Below are positions 1-10,081 of a stretch of DNA of 64,000 nt, in pieces. This DNA comes from an uncultured Candidatus Melainabacteria bacterium (GTDB lineage: Bacteria; Cyanobacteriota; Vampirovibrionia; Gastranaerophilales; Gastranaerophilaceae). Within the stretch, counting starts at the first letter, position 1. The number at the start of each line of letters is the position of its first letter. Where the stretch lies: NCBI GenBank assembly GCA_932182025.1, contig CAKNXK010000027.1, positions 199,965-263,964 on the forward strand, read 5' to 3'. A program made the position numbers and the translations under genes. Under the pieces are notes generated by a model. It did not search any database and was not told where the DNA came from. It saw only the letters and a program-made list of their open reading frames with translations.

Positions 1-1
1 T

Positions 2-241
2 ATTAATGGTTCTCAACCGCCTAATATGTTCGGTCGTGATATATTTTACTTCGAGTTGGGTGATGATGGAGTTCTTTATCCTTTTGGTGGACGTGATGTT
101 TCTTTTATGGTTAATCAAGATGTCACTTCGACTTGGAATAATGCTAATAGCGTTTATGCATGTACAGATGCAGTGAAAGCCAGACTGGGTGTCGGCTGTA
201 CTGCCCGCTTAATAGAAAACGGTTATAAAATGGATTATTAA
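2..241 (+). CDS. C-terminal end of a pilin-like (pseudopilin-type) protein, partial
   Basis: The reading frame is open from the window edge and stops at 239-241, so only the last 79 residues are visible. They include GRDIFYF, a Gly-rich turn, and a Cys-containing tail (YACTDAV...GVGCTARLIENGY). I recall this tail style from Gastranaerophilales prepilin-like proteins, which carry an N-terminal type IV pilin signal that would lie outside the window. The next gene's ATG overlaps the stop by one base, so the two may be translationally coupled although their functions look unrelated. The pilin assignment rests on memory of the family and not on a visible pilin signal. Confidence 0.5.
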   Translation: MNGSQPPNMFGRDIFYFELGDDGVLYPFGGRDVSFMVNQDVTSTWNNANSVYACTDAVKARLGVGCTARLIENGYKMDY

Positions 242-1086
242 TGTTAAAAAAAATGTTTTCAAAAACTTTGATACATGGAATATTGATAGGAACATCGCTC
301 CTATCAATATTTCCGTTTATCTGGCTAACTTCTACTTCATTAAAAGGTTTGAGTGAAGATATTTTTGCTTATCCTCCGGCTATTATTCCTGCTGATTTTA
401 CCTGGGTGAATTATATTGATGTATGGCATAAGGTGGATTTTATTGCATATTTTATGAACAGTATGATTGTAGCTGCGCTTACTGTATTGCTTAATCTTAT
501 CTTGTCTTCGCTTGCTGCTTATCCGCTTGCAAGGATGCAGTTTAGGGGGAAGAAGATTTTCTTCTTTTCTATTTTAGCAACTATTATGATACCTTTTCAG
601 GCGATTATGCTTCCTGTATATATTATTACTCTTAAACTTCATTTGATAGATAGTGTAAGTAATTTTGCGGGATATATCGGGCTTGTTATGCCATTTGCGG
701 TTAGCGCGTTTGGTATAATGTTAATGAGACAGGCGTTTTTAAAAGTTCCACGAGAGGTTGAAGAAGCTGCGATTGTTGATGGCTGCAATGTTTTTGAGAT
801 GTTTGTGAAGATTGTGCTTCCAATGGTTAAGCCTACTTTGGCGGTTTTAGCTGTGTTTACCTTTATTGGTTCGTGGGGCGAGTTTTTATGGCCGAGTATT
901 ATGCTTACAAAAGAATCGATGTACACATTGCCTGTTGGTATAAATAATCTGCAGGGGATGTTTTCTGCTAATTGGAGGTTTATAGCTGCGGGTTCTATTA
1001 TTGCAACTATTCCTATTATTATATTTTTCCTTGCTATGCAAAGATATTTTATTTCCGGAGAAAACGACGGCGCCGTTAAGGGTTAA
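241..1086 (+). CDS. Sugar ABC transporter permease, MalG type
   Basis: A 281-residue inner-membrane permease of the carbohydrate ABC importer family (CUT1, MalG/UgpE-like). It has about six hydrophobic segments and the cytoplasmic EAA loop (EEAAIVDGCNVFEMF followed by KIVLP), which contacts the ATPase. The C-terminus ends in GENDGAVKG, as is usual for MalG-type subunits. No partner permease, binding protein or ATPase lies next to it on the visible side; a partner could be upstream of the window. The start overlaps the stop of the pilin-like gene, with no clear Shine-Dalgarno. The substrate cannot be read from the sequence. Confidence 0.88.
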   Translation: MLKKMFSKTLIHGILIGTSLLSIFPFIWLTSTSLKGLSEDIFAYPPAIIPADFTWVNYIDVWHKVDFIAYFMNSMIVAALTVLLNLILSSLAAYPLARMQFRGKKIFFFSILATIMIPFQAIMLPVYIITLKLHLIDSVSNFAGYIGLVMPFAVSAFGIMLMRQAFLKVPREVEEAAIVDGCNVFEMFVKIVLPMVKPTLAVLAVFTFIGSWGEFLWPSIMLTKESMYTLPVGINNLQGMFSANWRFIAAGSIIATIPIIIFFLAMQRYFISGENDGAVKG

Positions 1087-1130
1087 GGGGTAAATATTTT
1101 TGTGCTAAAATTATCTTCGGAGGATATGTT

Positions 1131-4100
1131 ATGCGTAAATTCTGGAAGATATTTGGATTTTCAACTCTTGGGGTTATTGGTTTAGCTTATTTAAGTTTTT
1201 TGTTTGTGCTGCCAAATGCAATAAACATTAACGAATATAGACCTATGATACAGGAGATGGCTCAAGAACAAGCTAATATTTTTGTTGATTTTGATAATGC
1301 CAAAATTATTACCACTCCGCTTATGGGTGCAGGCTTGAGAGCTGAAAATATTTCTGTAAGACTTCCGGATGGTTCATTATTATTTGATGCTGCAGGTATT
1401 AAAACACGCATTTCTTTGCCAAGTTTGTTTTTATTAACGGTAAAGGTTTCTTGTTTAGAAATTGATAATCCTCATATTAATTTAGAGATTGAAGATGATA
1501 AACAGTTCAAGGTTGTTCAGCTTGTAGAAGATATTTTGAATGCGGGTAAGGAACAAAGGTTGGAACAAGAGGTTGAAGAGGAACTCCAAACATCTTGGTT
1601 TAATCCGTCTTGGATAAGAATCAAGGTTCCAAATGTAACTTTGAATAATTATTTTGTTTTTATTAAAGATTTAAAATCAAAACACGATTTAACTTTAACC
1701 GGTGAAAAATTTACAGCAGGATATTTTAATGGTAAAACAGCTAAAGTTAAGACTTGTGCGGAGTTTTACAGTGATGAGAATTTGAATTTAACTGCAAATA
1801 TTGATATTAATACATTTCTACCTCCTGCTGCACCTGCTTTAGATGAGGAGGATGATCCTGCAGAGAGAATTGATATTCCTTTTGTAAATCCTGTTACAAT
1901 GTATCGTAATTATGATTTGAAGGCAGATATTGATACAAAACTTTTGGTTCGTGAGCACGGTGCTTGGGGGCATTGTAATGTTGAAAATATAACAATGAAG
2001 GTTGGACATTTAACTTTGCCTGAAAGTTATTTTAAGTCGAAGATGTTCAATACAACAGTTGATTTGGATACAAATATTTCACCTAAAGACGGTCAAAATA
2101 TAGCGCTTTTGGGTAAAGTTAATTATAGCAAACCTAAGATGGATTTGGATATAAAAATTAACGAGATAAAATTTAATGATATGTTGATTTTAGGACGTGC
2201 GTTTTTGGACTCACTTTCTATTCAGCATGAGCTCGGCATGTTTTCTGCAAACGGCGGTATTAATGCTGATTGTCATATCAAGACTAATTTCAAAAAACTT
2301 AAATCATCCGGGGCTGTTCTTGTAAAAGACGGCGGGGTGAGTGTTAAGGGGCTTGGAAATGTAATTTCTAATGCTAATATCAATGTTTTATTGGATAATA
2401 ATATTTTGGATATTAAAAATTCAAGTCTTTTTGTTGATAAGTCAAAGATTACAATCGACGGGCGTATTGATGAAAAATCGGTTGCTGATATTAGTGTAAA
2501 AGCTGATAAAATCCCGCTTCCTGTGTTGTTTAATGCTTTTGCACCAAAAGAAGTTCGCTCGGCTTATGATTTTAAATCAGGTGATGCAACATTTGATTTA
2601 TCTGTTCAAGGTGAGCTTAAGAAGGCAGTTGCAACTGTAAAAACAGGGCTCGATAATTTGTATCTTGCTGATAGAGCGGGTAGTTTTGTTGTTCAGGATA
2701 AAAAACTTTTAAGTGAGTTTTTAGCTGATGCAAAGACATTCAGAGGTGAAATTACAAATGAGGGCTTTTTATTTAATCTTCCTAAGACAAAATCCTTTGT
2801 TTCAGCTCCGATTTTTGAAACAGAAATTGCTGATAATAATATAACAATTAAAGAAAATAAGATTAACTTTAATGATAAATCAATTATTACATACTCCGGT
2901 GAAGTTATTGATTATACGAAATTGAAATCGATTGATTTTGATGCGCACGGTTTGGTTTCTACCGATGATATGGTGAAAGTTATCGGTCGTGAGTTTAAAC
3001 CATTTATACATTCAGCGGGTTCAATTCCAGTGAAAGTTACATTAAATGGAAACGGTAAGAAACAAACCTTGTTTGCACAAATACTTACTGATAGGGATAA
3101 TTTTATTACTCCGGTTGATTTTGCGGAGCTGCAAGGTAAAAACCTTTCTTTACAGTCTGTGATTGATTTAAAAGGAAACAGAATTAAAATTAAGAAAACA
3201 GGCTTATTTGAAAGAAATGTTTCTGTAGATGAAAAAGGTCGTGAAATTGTTTCTTTGAATGATATTCTTGAGGTTGACGGTACAATTGAAGGCGATAGAA
3301 TTAATCTAATCAAACTTAATTTGAAACCATTAACAGGCAAAATAGTTGTATTTCCGTCTTCTGTATTTAAAGTTGATGGAAACGCTTTTGTATTTGGAGA
3401 ATCAACATCTCCAAGAATGCGCGGCGGGTTTAATATTCAGGGGCTTAAAATTCCTGAATTATTACTTGATTTGAGAAAAGCTTCGGTTAAATTCCGCGGA
3501 CATGATATGGATTTTAAGGTTGAGGATTTAATCCTTAACGGTTCTGATTTACAGGTTGACGGGACTATGAGCTTGTTACCTTCAGCACTACTTAAAATTA
3601 CAGATTTGAAAGTTGTTTCAAGATACTTGAATGCTGATAAGCTGTTAGTTGTGGCAGATAAGGCTATGAAATACGTTCCTGCAGCTCCTGCTTCAGCATC
3701 TTCTTCTTCTTCAGCGTCTGATATTCCTGTTGAGATCAGAAACGGTTCTATTAATATGGCAAGAATAATTTCCGGTAATATTGATGTAAGAAATACTACA
3801 TCAAGAATTTCAATGGCTAGAAATGTATTCTTTTTACATAATTTAAGAGCAAATGTGTTTAAGGGTTCTGTTAATGGAAATATTTCAATGAACCTTATTA
3901 ATACATTAATGAATATCGATGTTCGCGGCAGAGGGCTTGATGTCGATATGGCTATGCGTGATGCTGCTGCAATGAAAGATACTTTAAGCGGTACGGCTGA
4001 ATTTAAAGCAAATCTTTCTTTAAAAGGTGCGACTTACGAAGAACAAATGAGAAGTCTTAAGGGAAATGTTGATTTTACTGTGAAAGATGGTCAGTTCGGA

Positions 4101-4811
4101 CCGTTTGGTAAGTTAGAGAACCTTATAATAGCAGAAAATATTCGCGAATCAGCTTTCTTCCAAACAGCTTTGGGCGGTATTATTGAAGGCTTGTTCACTA
4201 TTGATACTACTCACTTTGCCGAGTTGAAAGGAAAATTGAGTTTTAATGACGGCATTTGTTATCTTGAACCGATTACTTCATCAGGAGATATTTTGGCACT
4301 GCATATTTTTGGTGAATTTGATTTGCTAAGAAACGCTTGTGATATGAAAGTTCGAGCAAGAATGGCTTCTCTTGTTTCAAATCTTCTCGGACCGATTGGT
4401 GCTATTAACCCTGCTAATCTGATAAACAGTGCGGCTAGCTTGAATGTTGTTACCGCAAAAGCATTCTCAATCTTCTGTGAAATGGTTCCCGAAGAAGAAT
4501 TTGATGTTTTGCCAAGTTTTGCCAATAAATATGTAGATAATTCTGCTACCAAATTCCAAATCGTAGTTAGAGGGGATGTTGCAAAACCTTTGACTCTGGT
4601 AAAATCATTTAAGTGGCTTGCTTCAAAAACTGAATACGATGAGGCAGTAGATTTTGTAAACTCACTACCTGATGAAATAGAAGGCAGTAAAGCGGCAAAT
4701 ATCGAGGAAGCAATAGCTGAACATGAGGCTTTGGAAGCTGAAAAACAAACACTAAAGTATAAATTAAAACATGTCTTTGAAAAGGAAACAGACAAAAATG
4801 TACAGGAATAA
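1131..4811 (+). CDS. AsmA/TamB-like giant envelope protein
   Basis: A 1226-residue protein with one N-terminal membrane anchor (about residues 9-29) followed by a long repetitive beta-rich region. The C-terminal part (about residues 950-1100, around SLKGNVDFTVKDGQFGPFG and the DxxxFAELKGKL stretch) resembles the AsmA-like C-terminal domain. A Ser/Ala-rich linker sits near residue 855. Proteins of this superfamily bridge the periplasm and are implicated in phospholipid transport to, or assembly of, the outer membrane, which fits a diderm envelope. Shine-Dalgarno CGGAGGA precedes the ATG by about six bases. The 3' end overlaps the likely lepA start by 14 nt, so the genes are probably cotranscribed. 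Confidence 0.72.
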   Translation: MRKFWKIFGFSTLGVIGLAYLSFLFVLPNAININEYRPMIQEMAQEQANIFVDFDNAKIITTPLMGAGLRAENISVRLPDGSLLFDAAGIKTRISLPSLFLLTVKVSCLEIDNPHINLEIEDDKQFKVVQLVEDILNAGKEQRLEQEVEEELQTSWFNPSWIRIKVPNVTLNNYFVFIKDLKSKHDLTLTGEKFTAGYFNGKTAKVKTCAEFYSDENLNLTANIDINTFLPPAAPALDEEDDPAERIDIPFVNPVTMYRNYDLKADIDTKLLVREHGAWGHCNVENITMKVGHLTLPESYFKSKMFNTTVDLDTNISPKDGQNIALLGKVNYSKPKMDLDIKINEIKFNDMLILGRAFLDSLSIQHELGMFSANGGINADCHIKTNFKKLKSSGAVLVKDGGVSVKGLGNVISNANINVLLDNNILDIKNSSLFVDKSKITIDGRIDEKSVADISVKADKIPLPVLFNAFAPKEVRSAYDFKSGDATFDLSVQGELKKAVATVKTGLDNLYLADRAGSFVVQDKKLLSEFLADAKTFRGEITNEGFLFNLPKTKSFVSAPIFETEIADNNITIKENKINFNDKSIITYSGEVIDYTKLKSIDFDAHGLVSTDDMVKVIGREFKPFIHSAGSIPVKVTLNGNGKKQTLFAQILTDRDNFITPVDFAELQGKNLSLQSVIDLKGNRIKIKKTGLFERNVSVDEKGREIVSLNDILEVDGTIEGDRINLIKLNLKPLTGKIVVFPSSVFKVDGNAFVFGESTSPRMRGGFNIQGLKIPELLLDLRKASVKFRGHDMDFKVEDLILNGSDLQVDGTMSLLPSALLKITDLKVVSRYLNADKLLVVADKAMKYVPAAPASASSSSSASDIPVEIRNGSINMARIISGNIDVRNTTSRISMARNVFFLHNLRANVFKGSVNGNISMNLINTLMNIDVRGRGLDVDMAMRDAAAMKDTLSGTAEFKANLSLKGATYEEQMRSLKGNVDFTVKDGQFGPFGKLENLIIAENIRESAFFQTALGGIIEGLFTIDTTHFAELKGKLSFNDGICYLEPITSSGDILALHIFGEFDLLRNACDMKVRARMASLVSNLLGPIGAINPANLINSAASLNVVTAKAFSIFCEMVPEEEFDVLPSFANKYVDNSATKFQIVVRGDVAKPLTLVKSFKWLASKTEYDEAVDFVNSLPDEIEGSKAANIEEAIAEHEALEAEKQTLKYKLKHVFEKETDKNVQE

Positions 4812-6597
4812 TGTAAGAAACTTTTGTATTATAGCGCATATTGACCACGGGAAATCTACTCTTGCAGACAGACTTCTTGAAGCAACAGGTACGATTGCCG
4901 AACGTGATATGCAAAACCAGCTTTTGGATACAATGGATATTGAACGTGAACGCGGGATTACCATTAAACTAAATGCTGCAAGAATGAAGTATAAAGCTAA
5001 AAACGGTGAAGATTATATCTTTAACCTGATTGATACTCCGGGGCACGTAGACTTTTCTTATGAAGTATCTCGTTCTCTTGCTGCTTGTGAAGGTGCGTTA
5101 TTGATTGTTGATGCTACTCAAGGGGTTGAGGCTCAAACATTGGCTAACGTTTATATGGCGATTGAACAGAATTTGGAAATTATTCCTGTTATTAATAAAA
5201 TCGACCTTCCTTCGGCGGATGTGGAAAGGGTTAAGGCTGAAATCGAAGAAATCCTTGGTATTGATACTTCTATGGCAATTCCTGTGAGTGCTAAAACAGG
5301 TATTGGGATTCCTGATGTATTAGAAGCGATTGTGGATTTTGTACCGCCGCCTGTTGACACTACAGAAAAACCTTTGCGTGCGCTTGTGTTTGACAGTGCG
5401 TATGATCCTTATTTGGGAACTCTTTGTTTCTTTAAAATAATGGATGGTAAAATGAAACTTGGTGACAAAGTTAGATTTATGGCATCAGGTAAAGAGTATG
5501 ATATTGTTGAACTCGGATATTTGACTCCAAACAGGGTTCAGGTGGAAGAACTTATTTGCGGTGATGTTGGATATTTTGCCGGTTCGATTAAAGAGATTAC
5601 ACGTTTTGTTGGTGATACGGTTACCAATGTAGAAAACCCTTCTGACGAGCCTCTTCCCGGATATAAAGAAGCTCTTCCAATGGTATTTTCAGGTATGTAT
5701 CCGGTAGATAACGAGGATTATCATGAACTAAAAGAAGCGTTAGAGAAACTTAAACTTTCAGACAGCTCAATTACTTTTGAGCCTGAAACATCCTCTGCGC
5801 TTGGTTTTGGGTTCCGCTGCGGGTTCTTGGGAATGCTTCACATGGAGATTGCTCAAGAAAGATTGGAAAGAGAATATGACCTTTCAATCGTAACAACGGC
5901 ACCTTCGGTTATTTATAAAGTTCACAAAACAAATGGTGAGGTTGTAGAGATTGATAACCCTGCAAACCTTCCTGCTGCTCAATATCGTGATTATATTGAA
6001 GAACCTTATGTTAAGGTCTCTATAATCGCCCCAAACGATTATGTCGGTACTTTAATGGATTTGTGTCAAAGCAAACGCGGTATTTTTATCAATATGAACT
6101 ATCTTGATAAAGTGCGTGTTGATTTGATTTATCACATACCTTTGAGTGAAGTTATTACTGATTTTTATGACCAGTTAAAATCACGTTCAAAAGGTTATGC
6201 GAGCTTGGATTACGAGTTTGTAGATTATAAACGCTCTAAGTTGATTAAGCTGGATGTAATGCTTGCCGGAGAAGTAGTTGACGCGCTTTCAGTTATATGT
6301 CATGAAGATAATGCATATTATATTGGTCAAAAATTAACTGAAAAACTTAAAACAATTATTCCTCGTCAAATGTTTGAGGTTCCTATTCAAGCGGCAATCG
6401 GTGGCAGAGTAATTGCCAGAACAAATATCAAAGCACTTCGCAAAAGCGTACTTGATAAGTGTTACGGTGGTGATATTTCTCGTAAACGTAAACTTCTTGA
6501 AAAACAGAAAAAAGGTAAAAAACGTATGAAAGCAGTCGGACGTGTGGAAGTTCCGCAGGAAGCTTTCATGGCAGTATTGAGCCTTGATGAAGAATAA
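4798..6597 (+). CDS. lepA: Elongation factor 4 (LepA), ribosomal back-translocase GTPase
   Basis: A translational GTPase that acts on stalled or mis-set ribosomes. The G motifs are clear: AHIDHGKS (P-loop), DTPGHVDF (G3) and NKIDLP (G4). They are followed by EF-G-like domains and the LepA-specific C-terminal domain ending near GKKRMKAVGRVEVP. I chose ATG 4798 (599 residues), which has AAAGG upstream and gives the family's normal length. An in-frame ATG at 4771 would add nine residues but lacks a ribosome-binding site. The gene overlaps the AsmA-like gene by 14 nt. Confidence 0.97.
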   Translation: MYRNNVRNFCIIAHIDHGKSTLADRLLEATGTIAERDMQNQLLDTMDIERERGITIKLNAARMKYKAKNGEDYIFNLIDTPGHVDFSYEVSRSLAACEGALLIVDATQGVEAQTLANVYMAIEQNLEIIPVINKIDLPSADVERVKAEIEEILGIDTSMAIPVSAKTGIGIPDVLEAIVDFVPPPVDTTEKPLRALVFDSAYDPYLGTLCFFKIMDGKMKLGDKVRFMASGKEYDIVELGYLTPNRVQVEELICGDVGYFAGSIKEITRFVGDTVTNVENPSDEPLPGYKEALPMVFSGMYPVDNEDYHELKEALEKLKLSDSSITFEPETSSALGFGFRCGFLGMLHMEIAQERLEREYDLSIVTTAPSVIYKVHKTNGEVVEIDNPANLPAAQYRDYIEEPYVKVSIIAPNDYVGTLMDLCQSKRGIFINMNYLDKVRVDLIYHIPLSEVITDFYDQLKSRSKGYASLDYEFVDYKRSKLIKLDVMLAGEVVDALSVICHEDNAYYIGQKLTEKLKTIIPRQMFEVPIQAAIGGRVIARTNIKALRKSVLDKCYGGDISRKRKLLEKQKKGKKRMKAVGRVEVPQEAFMAVLSLDEE

Positions 6598-6601
6598 TAG
6601 T

Positions 6602-7819
6602 CTATAATTGTAATGCAGGTATAACAGACTCTTGGAGCCTGTCTTCATTAATAGTGCAATAATTGCATGCACTGAAATATTCTTGTGAATAGAATGTTTT
6701 TAGCTGTTTTTTGCTGACTCTGTTACTCAGGTCGATTGTTTCATTTTCTTTTGGAGAGTAAATTCCTTTAAGTGCAAATATTCCTGCTCGCGGACAAACG
6801 TACATTTTATTTGCAAATACAGAAACACAGTGGTTTGAACATTCTTCGAAATATTCATAGGAAGTATTTCTTAATGCTTCGCTGTTAATGGGTGAAGTGT
6901 AGCCCCAGCTTAAGTCCTGTTTATAGTCATAATCAAGGTTTGCATCTTGGATTTGCTTAAGAATTTCTTCGTGTTTTAGTTTGGATTTTAATTCTTCGTT
7001 CTTGGAGTAATTTGAAAGCCAAATAGTAAATTTATGATTATATTTTTTTGCTGTGCTTAGAACTTTTTCAGGAATTAATAATGTTCCGTTTGTTACAATC
7101 CAAACCCGTTCAACTTGATTTTTTGATGCGGCGTATACGATATACTCATCCAAGTTTTTGACAAGCAGCGGCTCTCCGCCGATTAGAATAAGGTTTTTAA
7201 TTCTGTGTGCAGCTTTAAGAAGATTATCAAGTTCTATTTTAAACTCTTCAATAGATATGGAAGAGTGTTCGTCACTTTTGATTTGAGGTATAAAATTTGA
7301 ACAGTGCTTGCATCTTAATGTGCATCTTGTCGTGAGATTGAATTCTATTTGCGGAATATCAATTCTGCCAAGAAAGTTATTGAGTTTTATTGATAGTTCT
7401 TTGAGTTTACTAATTTTTTTAGGTTTTTTATTGTGAAGCCCGTGTGTTTCAATCCATAGATTGTGGTTTATGTTTCTTCTTACAAAAGCAGGTATATGAG
7501 GTTTTTTACATAATGGCAAAACCTCAATTCCCGGGAATTGATTAGTAAATCTCTTTACAAGAGATTTGTATTCCTTTATTGCAACAAGAATTACATCAGG
7601 TTTAAGCGATGTAATATTATCAGGAGATACAGCGCAAAATCCCATAAATTCGGTAGTTTCATTAAATCTCATATCTGAAACTCCTATAATATTTACTCCT
7701 GAAAAGTCGTAATTTTCATAGGCACATTGGAATAATTCTCCTACACCGTAGATTAAAACTCGTTTATTGCTAAGGTTTTTAGGAACTTCAAAGTTTGCAT
7801 GTTTAAGATATTTTTTCAT
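6602..7819 (-). CDS. Radical SAM protein with N-terminal Rossmann-like domain
   Basis: A 405-residue protein. Residues 1-110 form a small nucleotide-binding-like domain (VLIYGVGELFQ, then NIIGVSD). The radical SAM core follows, with its 4Fe-4S cysteines in RCTLRCKHC near residue 168 and the glycine motif LIGGEPLL. A Cys-rich C-terminal part (CSNHC, CP, CNYC) looks SPASM-like and could hold auxiliary clusters. It is the last gene of a five-gene minus-strand operon with a CDP-glycerol-transferase-like protein and a GT2, so modification of a surface polymer or its sugar is the best inference. The ATG overlaps the stop of the GT2 gene (TAATG). The reaction is unknown. Confidence 0.8.
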   Translation of the reverse strand: MKKYLKHANFEVPKNLSNKRVLIYGVGELFQCAYENYDFSGVNIIGVSDMRFNETTEFMGFCAVSPDNITSLKPDVILVAIKEYKSLVKRFTNQFPGIEVLPLCKKPHIPAFVRRNINHNLWIETHGLHNKKPKKISKLKELSIKLNNFLGRIDIPQIEFNLTTRCTLRCKHCSNFIPQIKSDEHSSISIEEFKIELDNLLKAAHRIKNLILIGGEPLLVKNLDEYIVYAASKNQVERVWIVTNGTLLIPEKVLSTAKKYNHKFTIWLSNYSKNEELKSKLKHEEILKQIQDANLDYDYKQDLSWGYTSPINSEALRNTSYEYFEECSNHCVSVFANKMYVCPRAGIFALKGIYSPKENETIDLSNRVSKKQLKTFYSQEYFSACNYCTINEDRLQESVIPALQL

Positions 7820-8793
7820 TAAGACCCCGCGTAAGTTTTTAATATAATTATAGTTTTTTTAATTCGATTTGTTAATTCGTATCTACAAAAATTATTTTTG
7901 CAGATATCTTCTAATTCTTTGTCTAAGTTATATTTCAGGAAGTGTTTCTTTATTATTCCTTGCATCATTTTATAATACTCTATTTTATTAATAAAAGGAG
8001 TTATTTTATAAAAGTACAATAATGTTCGTTTGCGATTTTCCAGAAACGAGTCAAGAATATTTTTTTCTGCTTCAAAATCTTTTATTAAACCAAAACAAAT
8101 ATCAAAGATTTCAGGCATGCAGGTTAAATAATTTTTGTAGCAAAAAGTATGGCTTTTAGCGTAAATTCTATAATTACTTAATGCTTCATCTAAACAGGTA
8201 ATTTTATGGGCTAAAATCATTGCTTTTATATAAAAAGGTGCATCTTCCATAAATTTATTGTTGGAATAGATTATATTGTTATTTTTCAGAAATTCTGTTC
8301 GATATAACTTAAAACAAAGACTGTTATTAAGCAATAATACCTTTCCGGCTTCTTTTGGAGAGAAAGGAGTCTTTAATTGATTATAAACAGAGGTATTTTT
8401 AAAAATTATTTTGGTTTGTGTTTTTTCATAAAATTTATAGAAATCAAAAATCAAAATATCGGCATTATCTGATTTTATTTTGTTATAAGCTTTTTCCAGT
8501 CCTTGCGGTTCCAGCCAGTCATCACTATCCAGGCAAAGAGTAAATTCTCCTTTTGCTTTAGAAATACCAAGGTTTCTTGCTGTACCCTGACCTGAATTTT
8601 GTTGGTTGATGATTATTATTCTTGAATCTTTGGAGGCGAACTCCTTAAGGATTTTTGATGACGAATCAGTTGAGCCGTCATTAATACATATTATTTCAAT
8701 TTCTTTCAATGTTTGGCTGCATATACTTTCCAGACATTGAGAAAGGTATTTTTCTGTATTATAAATCGGGATTATAACAGAAACTTTAGGCAT
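7819..8793 (-). CDS. Family 2 glycosyltransferase
   Basis: A GT-A fold glycosyltransferase opening with VSVIIPIYNTEKYL. It has INDGSTD and the metal-binding motif LDSDDW near residue 95, as in capsule and teichoic-type GT2 enzymes. I chose ATG 8793 because GAGGGGGA lies about five bases upstream; the longer in-frame start at 8808 lacks this. The start lies inside the end of the preceding CDP-glycerol-transferase-like gene (8 nt overlap) and the end overlaps the radical SAM start, so the operon is tightly coupled. It is cytosolic or peripheral, with no membrane span. Donor and acceptor are unknown. Confidence 0.9.
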   Translation of the reverse strand: MPKVSVIIPIYNTEKYLSQCLESICSQTLKEIEIICINDGSTDSSSKILKEFASKDSRIIIINQQNSGQGTARNLGISKAKGEFTLCLDSDDWLEPQGLEKAYNKIKSDNADILIFDFYKFYEKTQTKIIFKNTSVYNQLKTPFSPKEAGKVLLLNNSLCFKLYRTEFLKNNNIIYSNNKFMEDAPFYIKAMILAHKITCLDEALSNYRIYAKSHTFCYKNYLTCMPEIFDICFGLIKDFEAEKNILDSFLENRKRTLLYFYKITPFINKIEYYKMMQGIIKKHFLKYNLDKELEDICKNNFCRYELTNRIKKTIIILKTYAGS

Positions 8794-10081
8794 TGAGCTC
8801 CCCCTCAATATCCTTTAGGATATTTGCAGCACAATAGTTATTTCTTAGTTCTAACTCTTCTAAGACGTTTATTCTATCTTGTTTTTTGTAATCATTTTGA
8901 TTAATAATGACATCTTTTAAATAATTATTCAATTCATACAGATTATGAGCCTGATAATAAGATTTTGTTATTTTTTTTACCGCATCATTGTATTCCATTG
9001 CATTTTGGGAAACCAAATGGATTACAGGTTTTTCGCTCAAAAGATATTCTGTTAAAAACGAGCCGCAGTCAGTAATCATAGCATAAGAATTATTGAAAAT
9101 ATCCAGATAATTCCCGCAATCACTGAATTTTGCAATTTTTTTCCATTCGTTATAGTAGTTATCTGTTTGTTCCTTTGACCAAAAATGTGTGCATATAAGA
9201 TTTTTATATAATAACGGATGCGGTCTGAATATCCACTCGATTTCAGGATGAGATTTAGCAAATTCTAAAATCGCTTCCCCGTTCCAATCAAAAGTAGAAT
9301 ATGCTATATTATCAATTCCTCTGATTGTCCAGTGCGGTGAATAAATTACAGTTCGCTTTGTTGGAACAGATGGTTTGTTTAGATAAAAATAATCCAGCTG
9401 AGTATGCCCTGCAGAAACCATGTTATTTGATTTTCTGGTTTGTTTTTTATGATAGAAATCTTTGATTAGATTATTCAGGACATAGTATTTATGTATGTAT
9501 TGATGAAATCTTAAATCGTATTCTATATAATGTGATGTATTTGGCAAGAAATATGGTATGTAATATGTTAGTGCAAATTTTGAACATACAACAGGACCTT
9601 GCGAAGTTTCAACATACCAGGGATGAGAATAAAAAACAATATCAGGATTGAATTTTTCAAAAGGAATAAATTCGTCTTTTTCTATATCATAGCCATATTC
9701 TACATTCATCCCTTTTTCTTTGAAAAAGTTATATGTAATTTTAATATCTTCTATTGTTTGATAATTTGCATTTCCTTCTTTGGAACAGTTTTTAGTTACG
9801 ACTATTAATGGCTCAAATCTTTTATCATTGAGCATTAGGTCATATAAACTTTGTGATTTCCAACGGCAGTTTTCATACACATAAAAAACAACTTTTAAAG
9901 GTGTTTTATTGAATTTTTGTTTAAGTTTTTTTAAAACATTTTTTTTATTTTTACTAATCCATTTGCAATTAGCATTAACTTTTATGCTGTTAAAAAAATC
10001 GATAATTCTAGTAGAGTTTTTAGGAAACCCAAGTGCAATTGTCTGCCCGATTTTATCGTAAGGAATATACATATTACTCAC
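8786..10081 (-). CDS. CDP-glycerol glycerophosphotransferase-family protein
   Basis: A 431-residue protein with landmarks of the CDP-glycerol:poly(glycerophosphate) glycerophosphotransferase / TagB-TagF family in its second half: VIYSPHWTI, IEWIFRPHPLL and the donor-binding stretch ITDCGSFLTEYLLSEKP. In the family these residues bind the CDP moiety and transfer glycerol-phosphate or a similar polyol-phosphate to a growing surface polymer. In a diderm this may decorate a capsule or O-antigen-like glycan. It overlaps both neighbours by 8 nt. The N-terminal 100 residues are less recognisable. Confidence 0.78.
   Translation of the reverse strand: MSNMYIPYDKIGQTIALGFPKNSTRIIDFFNSIKVNANCKWISKNKKNVLKKLKQKFNKTPLKVVFYVYENCRWKSQSLYDLMLNDKRFEPLIVVTKNCSKEGNANYQTIEDIKITYNFFKEKGMNVEYGYDIEKDEFIPFEKFNPDIVFYSHPWYVETSQGPVVCSKFALTYYIPYFLPNTSHYIEYDLRFHQYIHKYYVLNNLIKDFYHKKQTRKSNNMVSAGHTQLDYFYLNKPSVPTKRTVIYSPHWTIRGIDNIAYSTFDWNGEAILEFAKSHPEIEWIFRPHPLLYKNLICTHFWSKEQTDNYYNEWKKIAKFSDCGNYLDIFNNSYAMITDCGSFLTEYLLSEKPVIHLVSQNAMEYNDAVKKITKSYYQAHNLYELNNYLKDVIINQNDYKKQDRINVLEELELRNNYCAANILKDIEGELNA

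Noticed and set aside
4259..4795. 178-codon minus-strand frame over the AsmA-like gene
   Set aside because: It is a shadow of a well-supported gene with codon bias on the other strand, and has no ribosome-binding site.
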